Assembly (NCBI GenBank): GCA_030248215.1
Contig: JASANG010002559.1
Span: 81,859-145,858, forward strand
Direction: 5' to 3'
Origin: Enoplolaimus lenunculus
Lineage: Eukaryota > Nematoda > Enoplea > Enoplida > Thoracostomopsidae
Length of the DNA: 64,000 nucleotides
Part shown: positions 1-11,277 of the stretch, piece by piece
Position numbering within the stretch: position 1 is the first letter of the stretch
Layout: each line of letters opens with the position of its first letter
The notes under the pieces: model-generated
The model's database searches: none
Seen by the model: only the letters and a program-made list of their open reading frames with translations
What the model was told of the DNA's origin: nothing
Made by a program: the position numbers and the translations under genes

Positions 1-12
1 GCTACATACATA

Positions 13-235
13 ATGCGGGGTTCACGTAATAACTGGGCAGACCGGAGCGCATTGTTCTATATCGATTCGACGTCACCACAAATTTTTGAGATCTGAATAT
101 CAGGTGTACAAACAAATGTGACTGTCACATAAAATTGGCTAAACAGGTTATCATCGTATACAAGTAACAAAATGTCACATTTTACCACGGGACATTAATG
201 CGAATATCATATGATATGCCAAAACTTTTGCAGAT
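13..235. mobile_element. ATGCGGGG-ended element, left end only
   Basis: Starts ATGCGGGGTTCACGT like the complete copies at 8729 and 9999, followed by TCGATTCGACGTCA as at about 10060. It holds the palindrome AATATCATATGATAT near 195-215. No matching right end follows; the next 100 bases look like a GCACGTGTGAATAGG-type repeat (about 240-345). Confidence 0.55.
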
Positions 236-239
236 ACTT

Positions 240-345
240 TGCTCTTGCACGAACAAAACAAATTTGCTACTGCAAAAACTTGCACATGACGACTGCTCTT
301 TGGACTATCACAAGTGTAAATAGCAGCATTGCAAGCGAGACTAAA
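240..345. repeat. Fragment related to the GCACGTGTGAATAGGG family
   Basis: Contains GCAAAAACTTGCACATG and several TTGCA-rich words like the full element at 59483-59778. Ends unclear. Confidence 0.3.
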
Positions 346-488
346 AACTTTAGCAAGGGGATTAACTCTGCATCTTTTCCCCTCTTTTAGCTATAAGCCT
401 TAACATGGCGCTTAGAACAGAACAGATTTAACTCTCGTACAGTTCCCCTACATTTTCGCTTAGGCGTTGTCTCGGGTTTAGCTTCCGC

Positions 489-768
489 GGCCAATGTAAA
501 GAACAGGGGCGGAACAGTATTATAAACATATTCCTAAGCCTAAGCGTAAGCCTAAGCGTAAGCCTAAGCCTAAGCCTAAGCCTAAGCCTAAGCCTAAGCC
601 TAAGCCACAGCCTAAACCTAAGCCTAATCCTAAACGTAAGAATGAGCATATCAATAAGCCTAAGCCTAAGCCTAAGCCTAAGCCTAAGCCTAAGCCAAGC
701 AAAAAAATAGTCTAAAGTTTAAACTTACTCTAGCCTAGTCCCACAGAAAATCGTTCCGATCCTGCCCT
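489..768. mobile_element. Telomere-repeat element (TTAGGC inside inverted ends), copy 1
   Basis: Left end GGCCAATGTAAAGAACAGG, GGCGGAAC; long run of CCTAAG (TTAGGC on the other strand) with spacer GAATGAGCATAT, then AGTCTAAAGTTTAAACTTAC and a decayed right end GTTCCGATCCTGCCC. It is the copy with the longest near-perfect TTAGGC run in the window (about 541-700). Confidence 0.85.
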
Positions 769-870
769 TTTCTTGAGCCACTCCCGCTTAGGTTGGAAAT
801 TGACTAAACAATGCTTAATGTCTAAGCCTTTGTCTAATCCTTTTTATAAACCTAATCCCTATTCCATTAG

Positions 871-968
871 GTTTTGGATGGCGCAATACTTTTGATGACC
901 TCCGTCAGTGTCCGGCGCCGAAGGGCGCCGAAGGGCGCCGGCCAAAAAATATTACGCCACCCAAAGCC
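871..968. mobile_element. Small CpG-rich inverted-repeat element
   Basis: GGATGGCGCAATACTTTTGA opens and TTACGCCACCC closes; the centre repeats GGGCGCCGAA three times. Related to 58935-59083. Confidence 0.55.
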
Positions 969-1089
969 ATTGTGTAAGCCTAAGCCTTAGCCTTATATTT
1001 TTTTGAGAGAAAATGTTCCAGACCTTACAAAATGACCATTATCGGGTAATTTACAAAGAAATTTATTTAAAACGCCTAAGAAATTTTGA

Positions 1090-1225
1090 GCAATGTATAG
1101 AACAGGCCGTAACAGTAGTGTAAGCATATTTGTAAAGCCTAAGCCAAAGAAAACAAAGTAGTCTGACGTTTAGGTTTACTGTAATGTACATGAAAAACGT
1201 TCCGCCCCTGATCTTTACATGGACC
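1090..1225. mobile_element. Telomere-repeat element, short copy
   Basis: Ends CAATGTATAGAACAGGC and GTTCCGCCCCTGATCTTT. Only two TTAGGC-like units remain. A patch of TTAGGC just upstream (973-992) may be part of it. Confidence 0.7.
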
Positions 1226-1451
1226 GAAATTTGCTTCAATTATTACTATTCTTTGTTTGTGTTTAAAATATACAACGAAATTAAAAGATACAAAAAATGT
1301 GTTTCAAAATTAAGAAACATTTTGTCTTAATTAGCAGTTTATGACCTCGTATTTTCAAACTTTGAACGAAATGATTCGTATTTCCGACTACAATTCTACC
1401 AAATATTACAATATTTCAAATCTAAAATAAAAATTAAAGTTCTGTTTCTAC

Positions 1452-1680
1452 CTAGGGACCGTGTATAAGGGGACGCACTTGGGGAGGCGTGCAAATGCGG
1501 ATTTCAAAATTTTTGACGGGGGGCGGGTTGGCAAATGTTAGGAAACGCAAAAATGGCAAGGTAAGGGTCCTTATCATTTTATCACCGAAAAATTTTCTGA
1601 GGGTGAAAAATAGTAAGGTAGAAACCTTGGGATTCAGAAATTTCAGACGGAAGGCAGGCCGTAATCTAGTCATCGCGGCT
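1452..1680. repeat. GACGGGGGGCGGG-type repeat, copy 1
   Basis: Shares AAATTTTTGACGGGGG, GGGTTGGCAAA and CATTTTATC(A/G)C with 60903-61085 and more loosely with 16065-16400. Two overlapping small open frames on opposite strands here are shadows. Confidence 0.5.
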
Positions 1681-1732
1681 TAAACAGTTTTGTACAAAAG
1701 GTAAAAATCGCAACAAAATTTTATCACTGTCT

Positions 1733-2752
1733 GACCCAGATTTTGAATTTCTCGGTGGAAGATCCCAGATTTTTAATTTCTCGTTCGAAGATCCCGGGTT
1801 TTGAATTTCTCGGTGGATGATCACAGATTTTGAATTTCTCGGTCGAAGATCCCAGGTTTTGAATTTGACGGTGTAACATCCCAGATTTTGAATATCACGG
1901 TGGAAGATCCCAGATTTTGAATTTGATGGTGGAACATCCCAGATTTTGAATTTCACGGGGAAAGATCCCAGATTTTGAAATTCTCGGTGGAAGATCCGAG
2001 ATTTTTAATTCGACGGTGCAACATCACAGATTTTGAATTTCTCGGTGAAAGATCCCAGATTTTGAATTTCTCGGTGGAAGATCCAAGATTTTGAAATTCT
2101 CGGTGGAAGATCCCAGATTTTGAATTTCTCGGTGGAAGATCCCAGATTTTGAATTTCTCGGTGGAAGATCCCAGATTTTGAATTTCTCGGTGGAAGATCC
2201 CAGATTTTGAATTTCTCGGTGGAAGATCCCAGATTTTGAATTTCTCGGTGGAAGATCCCAGATTTTGAATTTCTCGGTGGAAGATCCCAGATTTTGAATT
2301 TCTCGTTGGAAGATCCCAGATTTTGAATTTCTCGGTGGAAGATCCCAGATTTTGAATTTCTCGGTGGAAGATCCCAGATTTTGAATTTCTCGGTGGAAGA
2401 TCCCAGATTTTGAATTTCTCGGTGGAAGATCCCAGATTTTGAATTTCTCGGTGGAAGATCCCAGATTTTGAATTTCTCGGTGGAAGATCCCAGATTTTGA
2501 AATTGACGGTGGAAGATCCCAGATTTTGAAATTGACGGTGGAAGATCCCATATTTTGAATTTGACGGTGGAACATCCCAGATTTTAAATTTCACGGTGGA
2601 ATATCCCAGATTTTGAAATTCTCGGTGGAAGATCCCCGTTTTATTTCTCGGTGGAAGATCCCAGATTTTGAATTTCACGGTGGAACATCCCAGATTTTGA
2701 ATTTCTCGGTGGAAGATCACAGATTTTGAATTTCTCGGGTTAAGATCCCAGA
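1733..2752. repeat. 29-bp minisatellite, about 35 copies
   Basis: The unit is GAAGATCCCAGATTTTG followed by AATTTCTCGGTG. The centre (about 2100-2480) is nearly perfect and the two flanks carry variants (TTGACGGTG, TTCACGGTG). The minus strand has no stop through most of the array, giving long FKIWDLPPRNSKSG-type frames; these are by-products of the repeat. Confidence 0.95.
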
Positions 2753-3113
2753 TGTTACGAGCTTTTAACTTCCTCGAATTTCGATTTGAAGCAATTTAAT
2801 TTTATTCTGAGCAATTAAAGATAGTTTGAAGTATGTGTATACGTTTATATGCTGAAATGAAACCTGTCTAACCTATGGGCCTTATGAGCTGCAGTTGAAA
2901 AACATTACTCTACGGTTCCTTGGTTTGCGGTTGGTCCAGTGGTGCCAGAATACCTTTAGTTGGTATTACGCGTCTTATCTTTATTATTCAAATTTCAAAA
3001 AACCCGATGTGAATGCTTAAAAAGTGCACCCACCTTTGATTGACGTGTGTCCGTTTGCTGTGCTTATTTGTGTGTATTCAGTTTTAAAACATACCGAGTT
3101 GTATAACATTACA
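2753..3113. other. No feature seen
   Basis: AT-rich unique-looking sequence with no coding signal. Confidence 0.4.
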
Positions 3114-3404
3114 GGGTCCATGTATAGAACAGGCGGAACAGTAGTACAAGCATATGCCGAAGCCTAAGCCGAAGCCTAAGCCTAAGCCTAGGGGTAAGGA
3201 TGTGCATATTTCTAAGCCTGAGCCTAAGCCTAAGCGTAAGAATGAGTTTATTCCTAAACCTAAGCCTGATCCTAAACCTAAGCGTAAGAACGACCATATT
3301 TCTAAGCCTAAGCCTAAGCCAAGCAAAAAAATGAGTCTAAAGCTTAAGCTCATTCTAAACTGGTCCAACAGGAAAACGTTCCGCCACTGATCTTTACATG
3401 GGAC
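3114..3404. mobile_element. Telomere-repeat element, long copy
   Basis: Ends GTCCATGTATAGAACAGG and CTGATCTTTACATGGGAC. Interior is CCTAAG repeats broken by spacers GTAAGGATGTGCATATT and GTAAGAATGAGTTTATT. The + strand frame of KPKPKPKP type is the repeat read in frame, not a gene. Confidence 0.88.
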
Positions 3405-4045
3405 AATCATACCACACAATCGATTTGGGTCGACGATATGTCAAGGCAGACGCGAGGGTCTGCAAGATATCGGTGTGAAAGTTGCCGGGATCTCGATATG
3501 GGGGGGCGAAAAGTTGTCAAGGTCGACAAGTTGCTGGGGTTGATGGGGTCATTTCTTCTGTTGTGTAAAAGTCTGAGCGTTTACGCTAATCAAACGATGT
3601 GTTTACGTTATTTGTTGATTTAGCAAAATTGGCCAGCATCCGCCACTGTTTTAGACGCATTTCGTTAGTCCAAAGATTAAGCATGTTTCTAAACTTAAAG
3701 TGTAAGTCTAAGCTTAACCATCGACGAGAGAATACGCCTATTACGAAGCCTTAGCGTTTTTGCAAACTCTCCTCTGTAACAGTAGTATATTAAGCGTATT
3801 CCTAAACCTAAGCCTGAAGCCTAAGCAAAAATTTAGTTTGAAGCTTACTCTTATTTAGAGTCTCGCGAAAAAAATCGGTCGCTCTACAAAGTAGGCATAC
3901 TCAATTACAGTACCACTGGTAAATTTGATACTCCTAAAAGCCACTGAATCCGATGTAGCTACTATCAATGAAATGTCTCCAGGAACGCGTTCATTTGAAG
4001 GGGTTACACAGATTCAAATTGAAACCCATAGACTTTTTGGCCCCT
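3405..4045. other. Mostly featureless; decayed telomere-repeat copy at about 3672-3885
   Basis: Degenerate CCTAAG words, AACAGTAGTATATTAAGCGTAT and GAAGCTTACTCT at 3772-3885 recall the telomere-repeat elements. The rest shows nothing. Confidence 0.4.
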
Positions 4046-4256
4046 ATCCTGAAATATGTGTAGTTCTTATCGCCAGATGAGGATAAATCTTGAGTGTTGT
4101 TTTAACCGGTGAATGGTGAGATTCGAAATTTGATACCTTATTCGTTTTTGACTTGTCCCGCTTTTTTGTCAATTTTTAGTTTCGTAATTACACGAGTTCG
4201 TCAGTTCCAAAACCTATTGCTAACTGGTGATAGATGCTATACGAATTTGAGAATAA
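4046..4256. mobile_element. CTCAAATGTGTATAG-type inverted-repeat element, old copy
   Basis: Left GAAATATGTGTAGTTCTTATC and right AACTGGTGATAGATGCTAT...TTTGAGAATA are the two decayed inverted ends of the family best seen at 31602, 51849 and 52492. Confidence 0.6.
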
Positions 4257-4998
4257 AGACCGTTTGTTTTAAATCTGATATTATTGTTTTGAACGATAGT
4301 AGTTGGCAAAACTCAGCGTTTTTTTTTTCGGAGACTTTAAAAATTAGCTGACACGTGCTAATTTAAATTTTTTGATATTTTGTTCAAATAATTATTAATA
4401 TTCGACATATTCTTGCTTTATTTCTGTCGTTTCTCTTCTTTAAAACTTAAATTTGCCGCATTTGAGAATGATGTTATTTGATTCGTTCAAATTTTTTAAA
4501 TTTTAAATATTACTTTTAAGGCACCAAAGACAGTAAGTCAACTGTTAATGGTTAAAATGATGGTTTCTGTCAATTTCCGGCGTTTTAAGCAGTATTTTCC
4601 TCAAATTTAAATGGTTGAAAATCTGTTGACAGGTTTTCATTTTGTTTTTACTCTTTTTTAAATTACACTTTTATTCGTTTTACTATTATTTTAATTTAAT
4701 TTTATGCTTCAAGTAACACGGAGGACAAACAACTACAACAGGATTTTGCCAATTGCTTGCGCCATTCAAAAACTGTACCAACGTGTCAATCAACATAATT
4801 ACTGCTCATCAGTTCAAAGTTCAAATTTTCCCGTTGAACGCTTGACAAACTTTATTAATGTAAGGCTGAGCAATTAAGGCATAGTTCAGTTCAACTTGAA
4901 GCTATAATTTTAGTTGTGCTCAGTGCAAAGCTATAGTTTCGAGTAATTTTAAAGTTTAACATGCGCTGATCATTGCAATACCTAGAAATAATAGTCTC
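4257..4998. other. No feature seen
   Basis: Very AT-rich, many homopolymer runs, no open frame of note. Confidence 0.4.
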
Positions 4999-5051
4999 AT
5001 AGGGACAAAACATGTCACAGGCTGCCCCGGTTATAACGAGAACCCCGCATT
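4999..5051. mobile_element. ATGCGGGG-type element, right end only
   Basis: GGGACAAAACATGTC, GCTGCCCCGGTTATAAC and ACCCCGCATT match the right end of 9999-10614. Confidence 0.6.
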
Positions 5052-5264
5052 ACAAAGATACAGTGTATCAAACACTGTATTGGTGCCAACTCATGACTAT
5101 GTATCTGGCTCGAGCCAGAATTGACCTCCGGTTCCATCTTGTGTCGGCCTTTGCCTCGGTACAAAATTTTTTCAGTTTGTCGTTCGGTGAGTTTCGTTTG
5201 CACAGTTTAAGTAATGTTTTTAGTTTTAATTGTGTGCTTAAAAACTAAATTTCTAACAGCGCTT

Positions 5265-5486
5265 GGCCAATGTAAAGAACAGGGGCGGAACGGTGTCATA
5301 AACTTATTTCTATTCCTAAACCTTAGCCTAAGCCTAAGCCTAAGCCTAAACCTAGTGGTAAGAAAGAGTATATTCCTAAGCCTAAGCCTAAGCTTAAGCC
5401 TAAGCCAGGCAAAAATTAGTCTAAACCTTAAGCTTACTCTATTCTATGCCTACAGAAAAACATTTTGTCCCTGATCTTTACATGGG
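5265..5486. mobile_element. Telomere-repeat element
   Basis: Ends GGCCAATGTAAAGAACAGG and CTGATCTTTACATGGGT; two blocks of CCTAAG separated by GGTAAGAAAGAGTATATTC. Confidence 0.88.
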
Positions 5487-6211
5487 TATAGTGGCTTCAT
5501 ACAGATAACTGTTAAAATTAGCAAATCCAACATTTTGAACTACCTGAAATATATGTCAATTTCTACTTTTCGCAAATAAAGATATATTACTCAACTGGTT
5601 TTCCGCAGTTAGCGAATACACAAAACCTGCATGTAGATTTTCTTTTCAAAGAACAATCACGTGTATAATCAAGGAAATCGTTGCAAGCAAAGTAATGCAG
5701 TAAAGTTGCCCAAAATACGTATGTGAGACATTCCAGCTTTAACTATGTAGATATGTGTTTACAGAACAGTGATATATCTTCAACATACAATAATGATTTC
5801 GAAGCGTCCTTTGGTTTGTTTTCATCTAAGAACAACGGTCACATAGCTACTGTAGTCGTCTTGGATTCTCTTCGCCATGATTTCTTATCCAGGCAAATCC
5901 TTCGAAAAAATCATCATTTAGACGGATTAACGAACCAGCGACTTTTCCGCATAATAGGTTTTTGTTTTCAACCACGTTAATAATAATAATTTCGGCTAAT
6001 AATGATTTGAAATTTAAATATTTTGTAAACAAGCAGAGACCAGCCGGACGGAAGGTCAGAGTGACTGCGTTCAGCGCGTGTGGCCGAATATTTATCCCGC
6101 AGAGGCACTGATTCAACGGCTCATTGTTAAGGATTTGCGAGTTATATTTCAAAAGGTAATGTTTAATCGCTTTTTCGGTTACGACGCTCAGCTCTGAACC
6201 TTGAAATAAGT
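5487..6211. other. No gene; one shared repeat patch
   Basis: About 5705-5775 (CAAAATACGTATGTG, CAGCTTTAACTATGTAGATAT) matches about 42305-42358 and so is repetitive. Two overlapping short open frames at 5723-6152 show no recognisable domain. Confidence 0.35.
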
Positions 6212-6370
6212 GGCCAATGTAAAGAAGAGGGGCGGAGCAGTATTATAAGCATATTCCTAAGCCTAAGCCTAAGCCTAAGCCTAAGCCAAGCAAAAAAATT
6301 AGTCTAAAACTTTAACTTACTCTATTGCAGTCCTACAAAAAACGTTCCGCCCCTGATCTTTACATGGACC
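6212..6370. mobile_element. Telomere-repeat element, compact 159-bp copy
   Basis: Ends GGCCAATGTAAAGAAGAGG and CTGATCTTTACATGGACC. About five CCTAAG units lie between, then AGTCTAAAACTTTAACTTAC. With 26429-26592 it gives the family's minimal form. Confidence 0.9.
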
Positions 6371-6437
6371 AAATAAGTGAACAACAACAAACTGAGGGTT
6401 TATGTCGGGGTTTAGCATAATGTATACGGTTTACTAC

Positions 6438-6764
6438 ACTGTAAATTCCGATGCGTTGATTAATCAACTCAGTGAACAAATTAGTCATTTTTGATTTCTG
6501 AGGTAATAACAGGAAATATCAACTCGCTCTGAGATGTTTTAGTTCCATGTTAGTTAATTAATTAACTCAGAATGATTTCAATCAATTCAGAATGTTGAGT
6601 TCTAAAAGACCAAATTCAGAGCTCACCCTGTTGAGTTGTTTTAACTCATTCTGAGTTAAAATCAACTCACCAGAACTCACGGCGTAAAAACTACTTTTTG
6701 ATTTCTCATAAAGGAGACGATTAAGCCCTTTGTTTCCAATCTGGCTAAGGGTCAATTTACAGTG
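6438..6764. mobile_element. CACTGTAAATT element (TA target)
   Basis: CACTGTAAATTCC at the left, AATTTACAGTG at the right, interior of repeated ACTCAGAATGAGTT words and their complements. Longer than its relatives, so it may hold an insertion near its right end. Confidence 0.7.
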
Positions 6765-7865
6765 CGGCTCCAAACAAAATATAGCAGTAGCGGATCCAAA
6801 AATTTCCGATAAACATCGCAAGTCAAGCGAGCGACAAGCCAAACGATTATAATTACGCAAAAGTACAAAAAAATTGGCAAAATAGAAAGTTTGCCATTTC
6901 TAAATAATCTCTCCTCGTTTTGAATCCGCCCCTACTTAATAGGAGACTCAGATTTTGCTCTTAGTCCGCCTATAAACTAATTATTTTCGGCTTTTATATC
7001 ATGCATAAAGAAATCTATTGCATCAGACCATTGAAATTACAGATATTATTAAAAACAGCATTCTCATATGCACTTCTTTTAGCAGCGTCAAATTTTACGC
7101 GAGTTTGATTTTTGAGCTCTGAACTGAAGCAAAAAAAGGATGCACTGCTAAGCTCAGACTTTAAGCCTAGGGCAATTGGAACAAGCGGTTTCTGATAGCC
7201 GTATGCTTAAACCAGTAGTAACTTTATGCCTTAGCAAACAGATTTTACAGAAGCAGAAATTGGCTGATTTACTACGGTTATGTGGCTTATTGCTGTTATT
7301 CGAGGAACACAAGTAATTTATCCGAGAGAACCATAGCTATCAGACGTGTCGTAATCGCTACTTATACACGATCCTCAATAAGGTGCGTACCGGGTGCCGA
7401 TAAAATCCTTCAATACCCAAAAATGGAAATAGTAGCTTTTAATTTTGAAAAATGAAACTTAAATTCAAAATATTACATTTGAACTTGAAGTTAAAAATCT
7501 CAAATGTGATTGAAAACGCAAACCGACATTTCCATCTAGTAATTTTTTGGATTCTCGAACATCGTTTGAGCTGTGAACGTATCCAATTTGGTACAAAAAA
7601 ATTCGAAGAAAAAAAACATTTTTGCATTTTTGTTTTGAGCAATTTTTCAGTAAAACATATTAATAAATTTATGACCAATTTTAGGAAATTTTGAAACTAA
7701 ACGAAAATTGAGTTCAATCTAATGTTTAGATCTGTTTAATTTCATGAAATGTTTATAGGGGAAACAAATTTACTGCGCCGTTTAATCCAATAGTAGCTTT
7801 ACTACTGCTTTTACCACGCAACCCTTAAAGATTTAACTTAATCAATTTATGCTTGAGCTAATCTA
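6765..7865. other. No feature seen
   Basis: AT-rich; the overlapping open frames near 7440-7694 are low-complexity and lie on both strands, so they are not convincing. Confidence 0.4.
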
Positions 7866-8117
7866 CACTGTAAATTTCAGTGAGTTGATTTTAACTCAGA
7901 ATGAGTTGAATCGCTCAGTCTGAGTTAGGAGTATCAGAACTCAGAATTTTGAGTTGATTCAATTCATTTTGAGTTAATTAATCAACTCACCCCGAGTCAA
8001 CTCAACTTAGAGCTAAAATTAATTCAACTGAGAGTGAGTTAATGTTTTCTGATATTAATTCAGAAATAACCAACTCGCTAGCTGAAATGATCAATGAACT
8101 CACCGGAATTTACAGTG
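7866..8117. mobile_element. CACTGTAAATT element flanked by TA
   Basis: Clean inverted ends CACTGTAAATT / AATTTACAGTG with TA on each side; interior of TTGAGTTGATT and ACTCAGAATGAGTT words. Confidence 0.85.
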
Positions 8118-8282
8118 TAGTTGTATCAGTTTAATTTTAACTAAACTAAACATTGTAGCTTTCGCTTAATATAATTTGAAATATTACTCATTTCCAGTTG
8201 AAATCGAACTTAATTGAATGTTGGATATTAAAATATGACACAATTTTACAGTTTGATGCTACGCCAAACATTTGCTAATCTA

Positions 8283-8555
8283 TACTGTGAGTTTTCATTG
8301 AGTTGATTTTAACTCAGAATTGAATCATTCAGTTTGAGTTAGAACTACCAGAACTCACAATTATGAGTTGATTCAACTAATCGTGGTTTAATTGATCTAC
8401 TCCTCTGGAGTCAACTCAACTCACAGTGAGAAATAACTCAACTCAGTGAGTGTGTATCAACTCAACTCAGAGTGAATAAATGTTTACAGTTCATAACTCA
8501 TAAATAACTAACTCTGTAGCTGAGCTGATTAATCAACTGTTTAGAATTTACAGTG
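8283..8555. mobile_element. CACTGTAAATT element, diverged copy
   Basis: Same interior words as 7866-8117; left end decayed (TACTGTGAGTTTTC), right end AATTTACAGTGTA intact. Confidence 0.75.
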
Positions 8556-8728
8556 TACACATTTAATGCTAAACAGTCGATTTTTGGCAGCCAAGCTGCG
8601 AAATTTCTTGCAAATATATAACTTTTTGCGAATACCAATCACTCGAAACAAAACAAAACATTAACTTAAATTCGTTTTGAACTTAAAAAACGTTAGTCTA
8701 ACTTAAACTTCAAATTCTAGTTTAGTTT

Positions 8729-9240
8729 ATGCGGGGTTTACGTTACCAATTGTGCGCTTGGTACCTGTTTTGTCACTATGCCCATAGCGGTACACACTAG
8801 CTTTTTTATTACCTATATGGATACCAACAGAAAATAAAAGGTTGCACATAGCTAAATTTTTGAAATATTGACCTACCCATATGGGTAGAGTCAAGATGTC
8901 TGCTCGTAGCCCATATAGATGCCAAGATAATGCACCTTCATGCTTGCTCTTTAAAACGGCTCAGGGCAGTGAGTTTTGTTTTAGAAGTCTGGTTTAGTCT
9001 TTTTTACAATATATCTTTGGAAAAATCTAAAAAATTACGCAAACTATAAATATTGTTAAAACAAACGCAAGTTACCCATATGGGTAACAAACCGAAGACT
9101 AGCTACCCATAGCTACAAACGTAAAGGTACCCATATGGGTAGTAGCTAGCTAGCAACCTATTCATATAGGTTGTTTCTACCTCCTACTATGGGTAGGTGA
9201 CAAAACAGAAGCGCACAATCGGTAACATGAACCCCGCATT
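8729..9240. mobile_element. ATGCGGGG element with CCCATATGGG palindromes
   Basis: Left ATGCGGGGTTTACGTTACC and AATTGTGCGCTTGG; right AAGCGCACAATCGGTAAC and GAACCCCGCAT: inverted ends of about 35 bp. Between them are at least five CATATG- or CATATA-centred palindromes, several as TACCCATATGGGTA. No open frame. Confidence 0.85.
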
Positions 9241-9998
9241 AGCCGGTCGAGTAATTTAAATTTCAATTAATTTTCAAGTTTCGCTAAGTTGTAAATTTAA
9301 GTTTAAGTTTTTAGAGTGTAGACGCCAATTTGAGCACTTAGATTTTAAGACAAAAATATTAAGATCTGTCACCAACTGACGAAGAGTGCTACACTTGGGA
9401 AGATTTGTCTGTAGTTCTATCATTCAAAGTACAGTTTTAGGCTTGCGCTATACTTCTGTTGAAAATTAATAATTAATTGATAATTCAGGCATAATTTAGA
9501 ATAATACTAAATAACCGTGTGAATTTTTGCAAATCTTTAAAATGTTTTGCAGCAAATCATAGCTTGAAATTACTGTTTAAGTATATGAATTGTCTGTTAA
9601 ACAAAACGAGATCAATATTTTTCTCTCATGCGTGTAACCAGAACGAGTTTAACGTGTGTTTATGTGCATTTTGAAAAATTTTATTTTAAACAACGGAAAA
9701 AAACTTTGTTTGGAACCTTCGCAGAAAATCATTTAAAACTTCTGATCCCAAAAAATTGTTACCCTCTGTATATATTTAACCGTTTCCTAAGACCTGAAAA
9801 AATTCGAGGGGTGGGGGTCGTAATTCGCCACGGTCACGCAGTGATAGTAAGTATTGAATACAAATGATAAAAAGTATCGTATTCTACGACTTTACTTTTT
9901 CGCACAAAATACACACGGGGGACGTCATCAAAGTATAGTTCCACCTTAACTTTTAAGTTCTCCAAATGAGAAACATTTATATTAACAGTCAGAGTATA
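9241..9998. other. No supported feature
   Basis: An open frame at 9628-9867 shows no domain. Confidence 0.35.
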
Positions 9999-10614
9999 AT
10001 GCGGAGTTCACGTTATAACCGGGGGAGGCGGGACACGGTTTGTCCGATGTTGATTCGACGTCAACGTTAAAATCCGGGCTCTTATATCGGTTCAACAGAC
10101 AAAACTCGAATGTCATATGACATTAGCTTTACAAATCACCGCTCTCAAATGATCAATGTCTACAAGGGACGGTATGTCATGTGATACTGTGGGACATTTA
10201 TGCGAATATCATATGATATTCCAAAATTTCAACGATTATCATATGATATTCAGCGGGACAGTGTAAGCTTTGGGCACTAATAAATGAATGATAAGTTGGA
10301 CGGTGGAGGAACAAATGTGCTTTAAATACCAAATACACGCCTGAAAATCGTTTCCGACACAAAAACGCTTAAAATCACAGCTTCATAATTCAAAAATTCA
10401 AATTTTAAATTCTAGTATCATGATATTCGCAGACAATATCTCGAATATCGTATGATACTGAAGAACAAAAGGTGACCCACACATGTTAATAGCAGACAAA
10501 TACGAATTTTTGGATGCGATATATGATCTATATATACAGATAAAATGTTACCCAATAGTCTAATAAGGACAAAACGAGTCCCAAGCTGCCCCGGTTATAC
10601 CGTGAGCCCCGCAT
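9999..10614. mobile_element. ATGCGG element with ATATCATATGATAT palindromes
   Basis: Left ATGCGGAGTTCACGTTATAACC and right GGTTATACCGTGAGCCCCGCAT are inverted ends. The interior carries repeated AATATCATATGATATTC-like palindromes (about 10115, 10205, 10240, 10415, 10445). Same end type as 8729-9240 but a different internal palindrome. Confidence 0.85.
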
Positions 10615-10700
10615 AAACGGATAGTAAAAATAACGGCAACGGACACCGATTTTTATCGTAAACGGATATCTGGTTTCATTCTGTTAGCCAATTTTATTTT
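10615..10700. repeat. AAACGGATA(A/C)-type repeat fragment
   Basis: AAACGGATAG, AAAAATAACGG, GGACACCGAT and AAACGGATAT are shared with 56625-57000, where the repeat is longer. Confidence 0.5.
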
Positions 10701-10734
10701 GCTTGAGTAGTACGAAATATATCAGCAAGTTGCA

Positions 10735-10960
10735 ATTTCACACAATACGATTTCACATAGGAGGGTCGATGCTGGTTGTAGAATTTGAGAATTAAAAATC
10801 AAAGTTAACATTTTAACGTGTGAAATTGAAAAAATTATCAAACTTGACCCCTCTTTAAATAATGGGGGGATAGGCCAAAAACGCAACGCGTGCCGTGTAC
10901 TTACTTTTGTACACAGTATGTTTTCAGTTGCACACTCTTGTTATAAAGAGTGATCAACCA
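10735..10960. mobile_element. AACGCAACGC-type element, fragment
   Basis: GGGGGGATAGGCCAAAAACG, CAACGCGTGCCGTGTAC and GTTGCACACTCTTG match the right half of 17008-17296. Confidence 0.55.
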
Positions 10961-11277
10961 CTCTTGGTTATACTGAGTTATATTTTTGAAATGCGTAATT
11001 TTTTGCTAATTAAATTACATTACATGCCTACTGTTGTCTTTATTAGCTCAGTAAGCATATTATATGTTCTATGTGGTAAATATTAGAATCATGTCTATTT
11101 TACCTCAGTTTATCTCAATGTTTTGCAAGCTTTCTAAGTTAAATTCAGTAATTCATTCATAAATATATGGTTCATGTTAATTATAGACGCCTGCCCGTTA
11201 AGAAACAGGTCGAAAGGGGACTTCGGGACTGGAAGGATTAGGCTTAGGATTAGTCTAGTGGAAAGCATGGTCCATAT

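Noticed and set aside
428-702. Leu/Gly/Arg-rich open frames on the minus strand
   Set aside because: They are TTAGGC repeats read in frame; the same happens at 3084-3419, 28818-29079 and 40055-40255.
489-768. Chromosome end or fusion point
   Set aside because: The TTAGGC run is bounded by element ends found at many other loci.
1953-2720. 255-codon minus-strand repeat protein
   Set aside because: By-product of a stop-free 29-bp unit; overlapping frames are equally open.
3154-3390. Lys-Pro repeat protein
   Set aside because: CCTAAG read in frame inside a telomere-repeat element, with both element ends present.
5723-6152. Overlapping open frames on both strands
   Set aside because: No domain, no splice context, partly repetitive.
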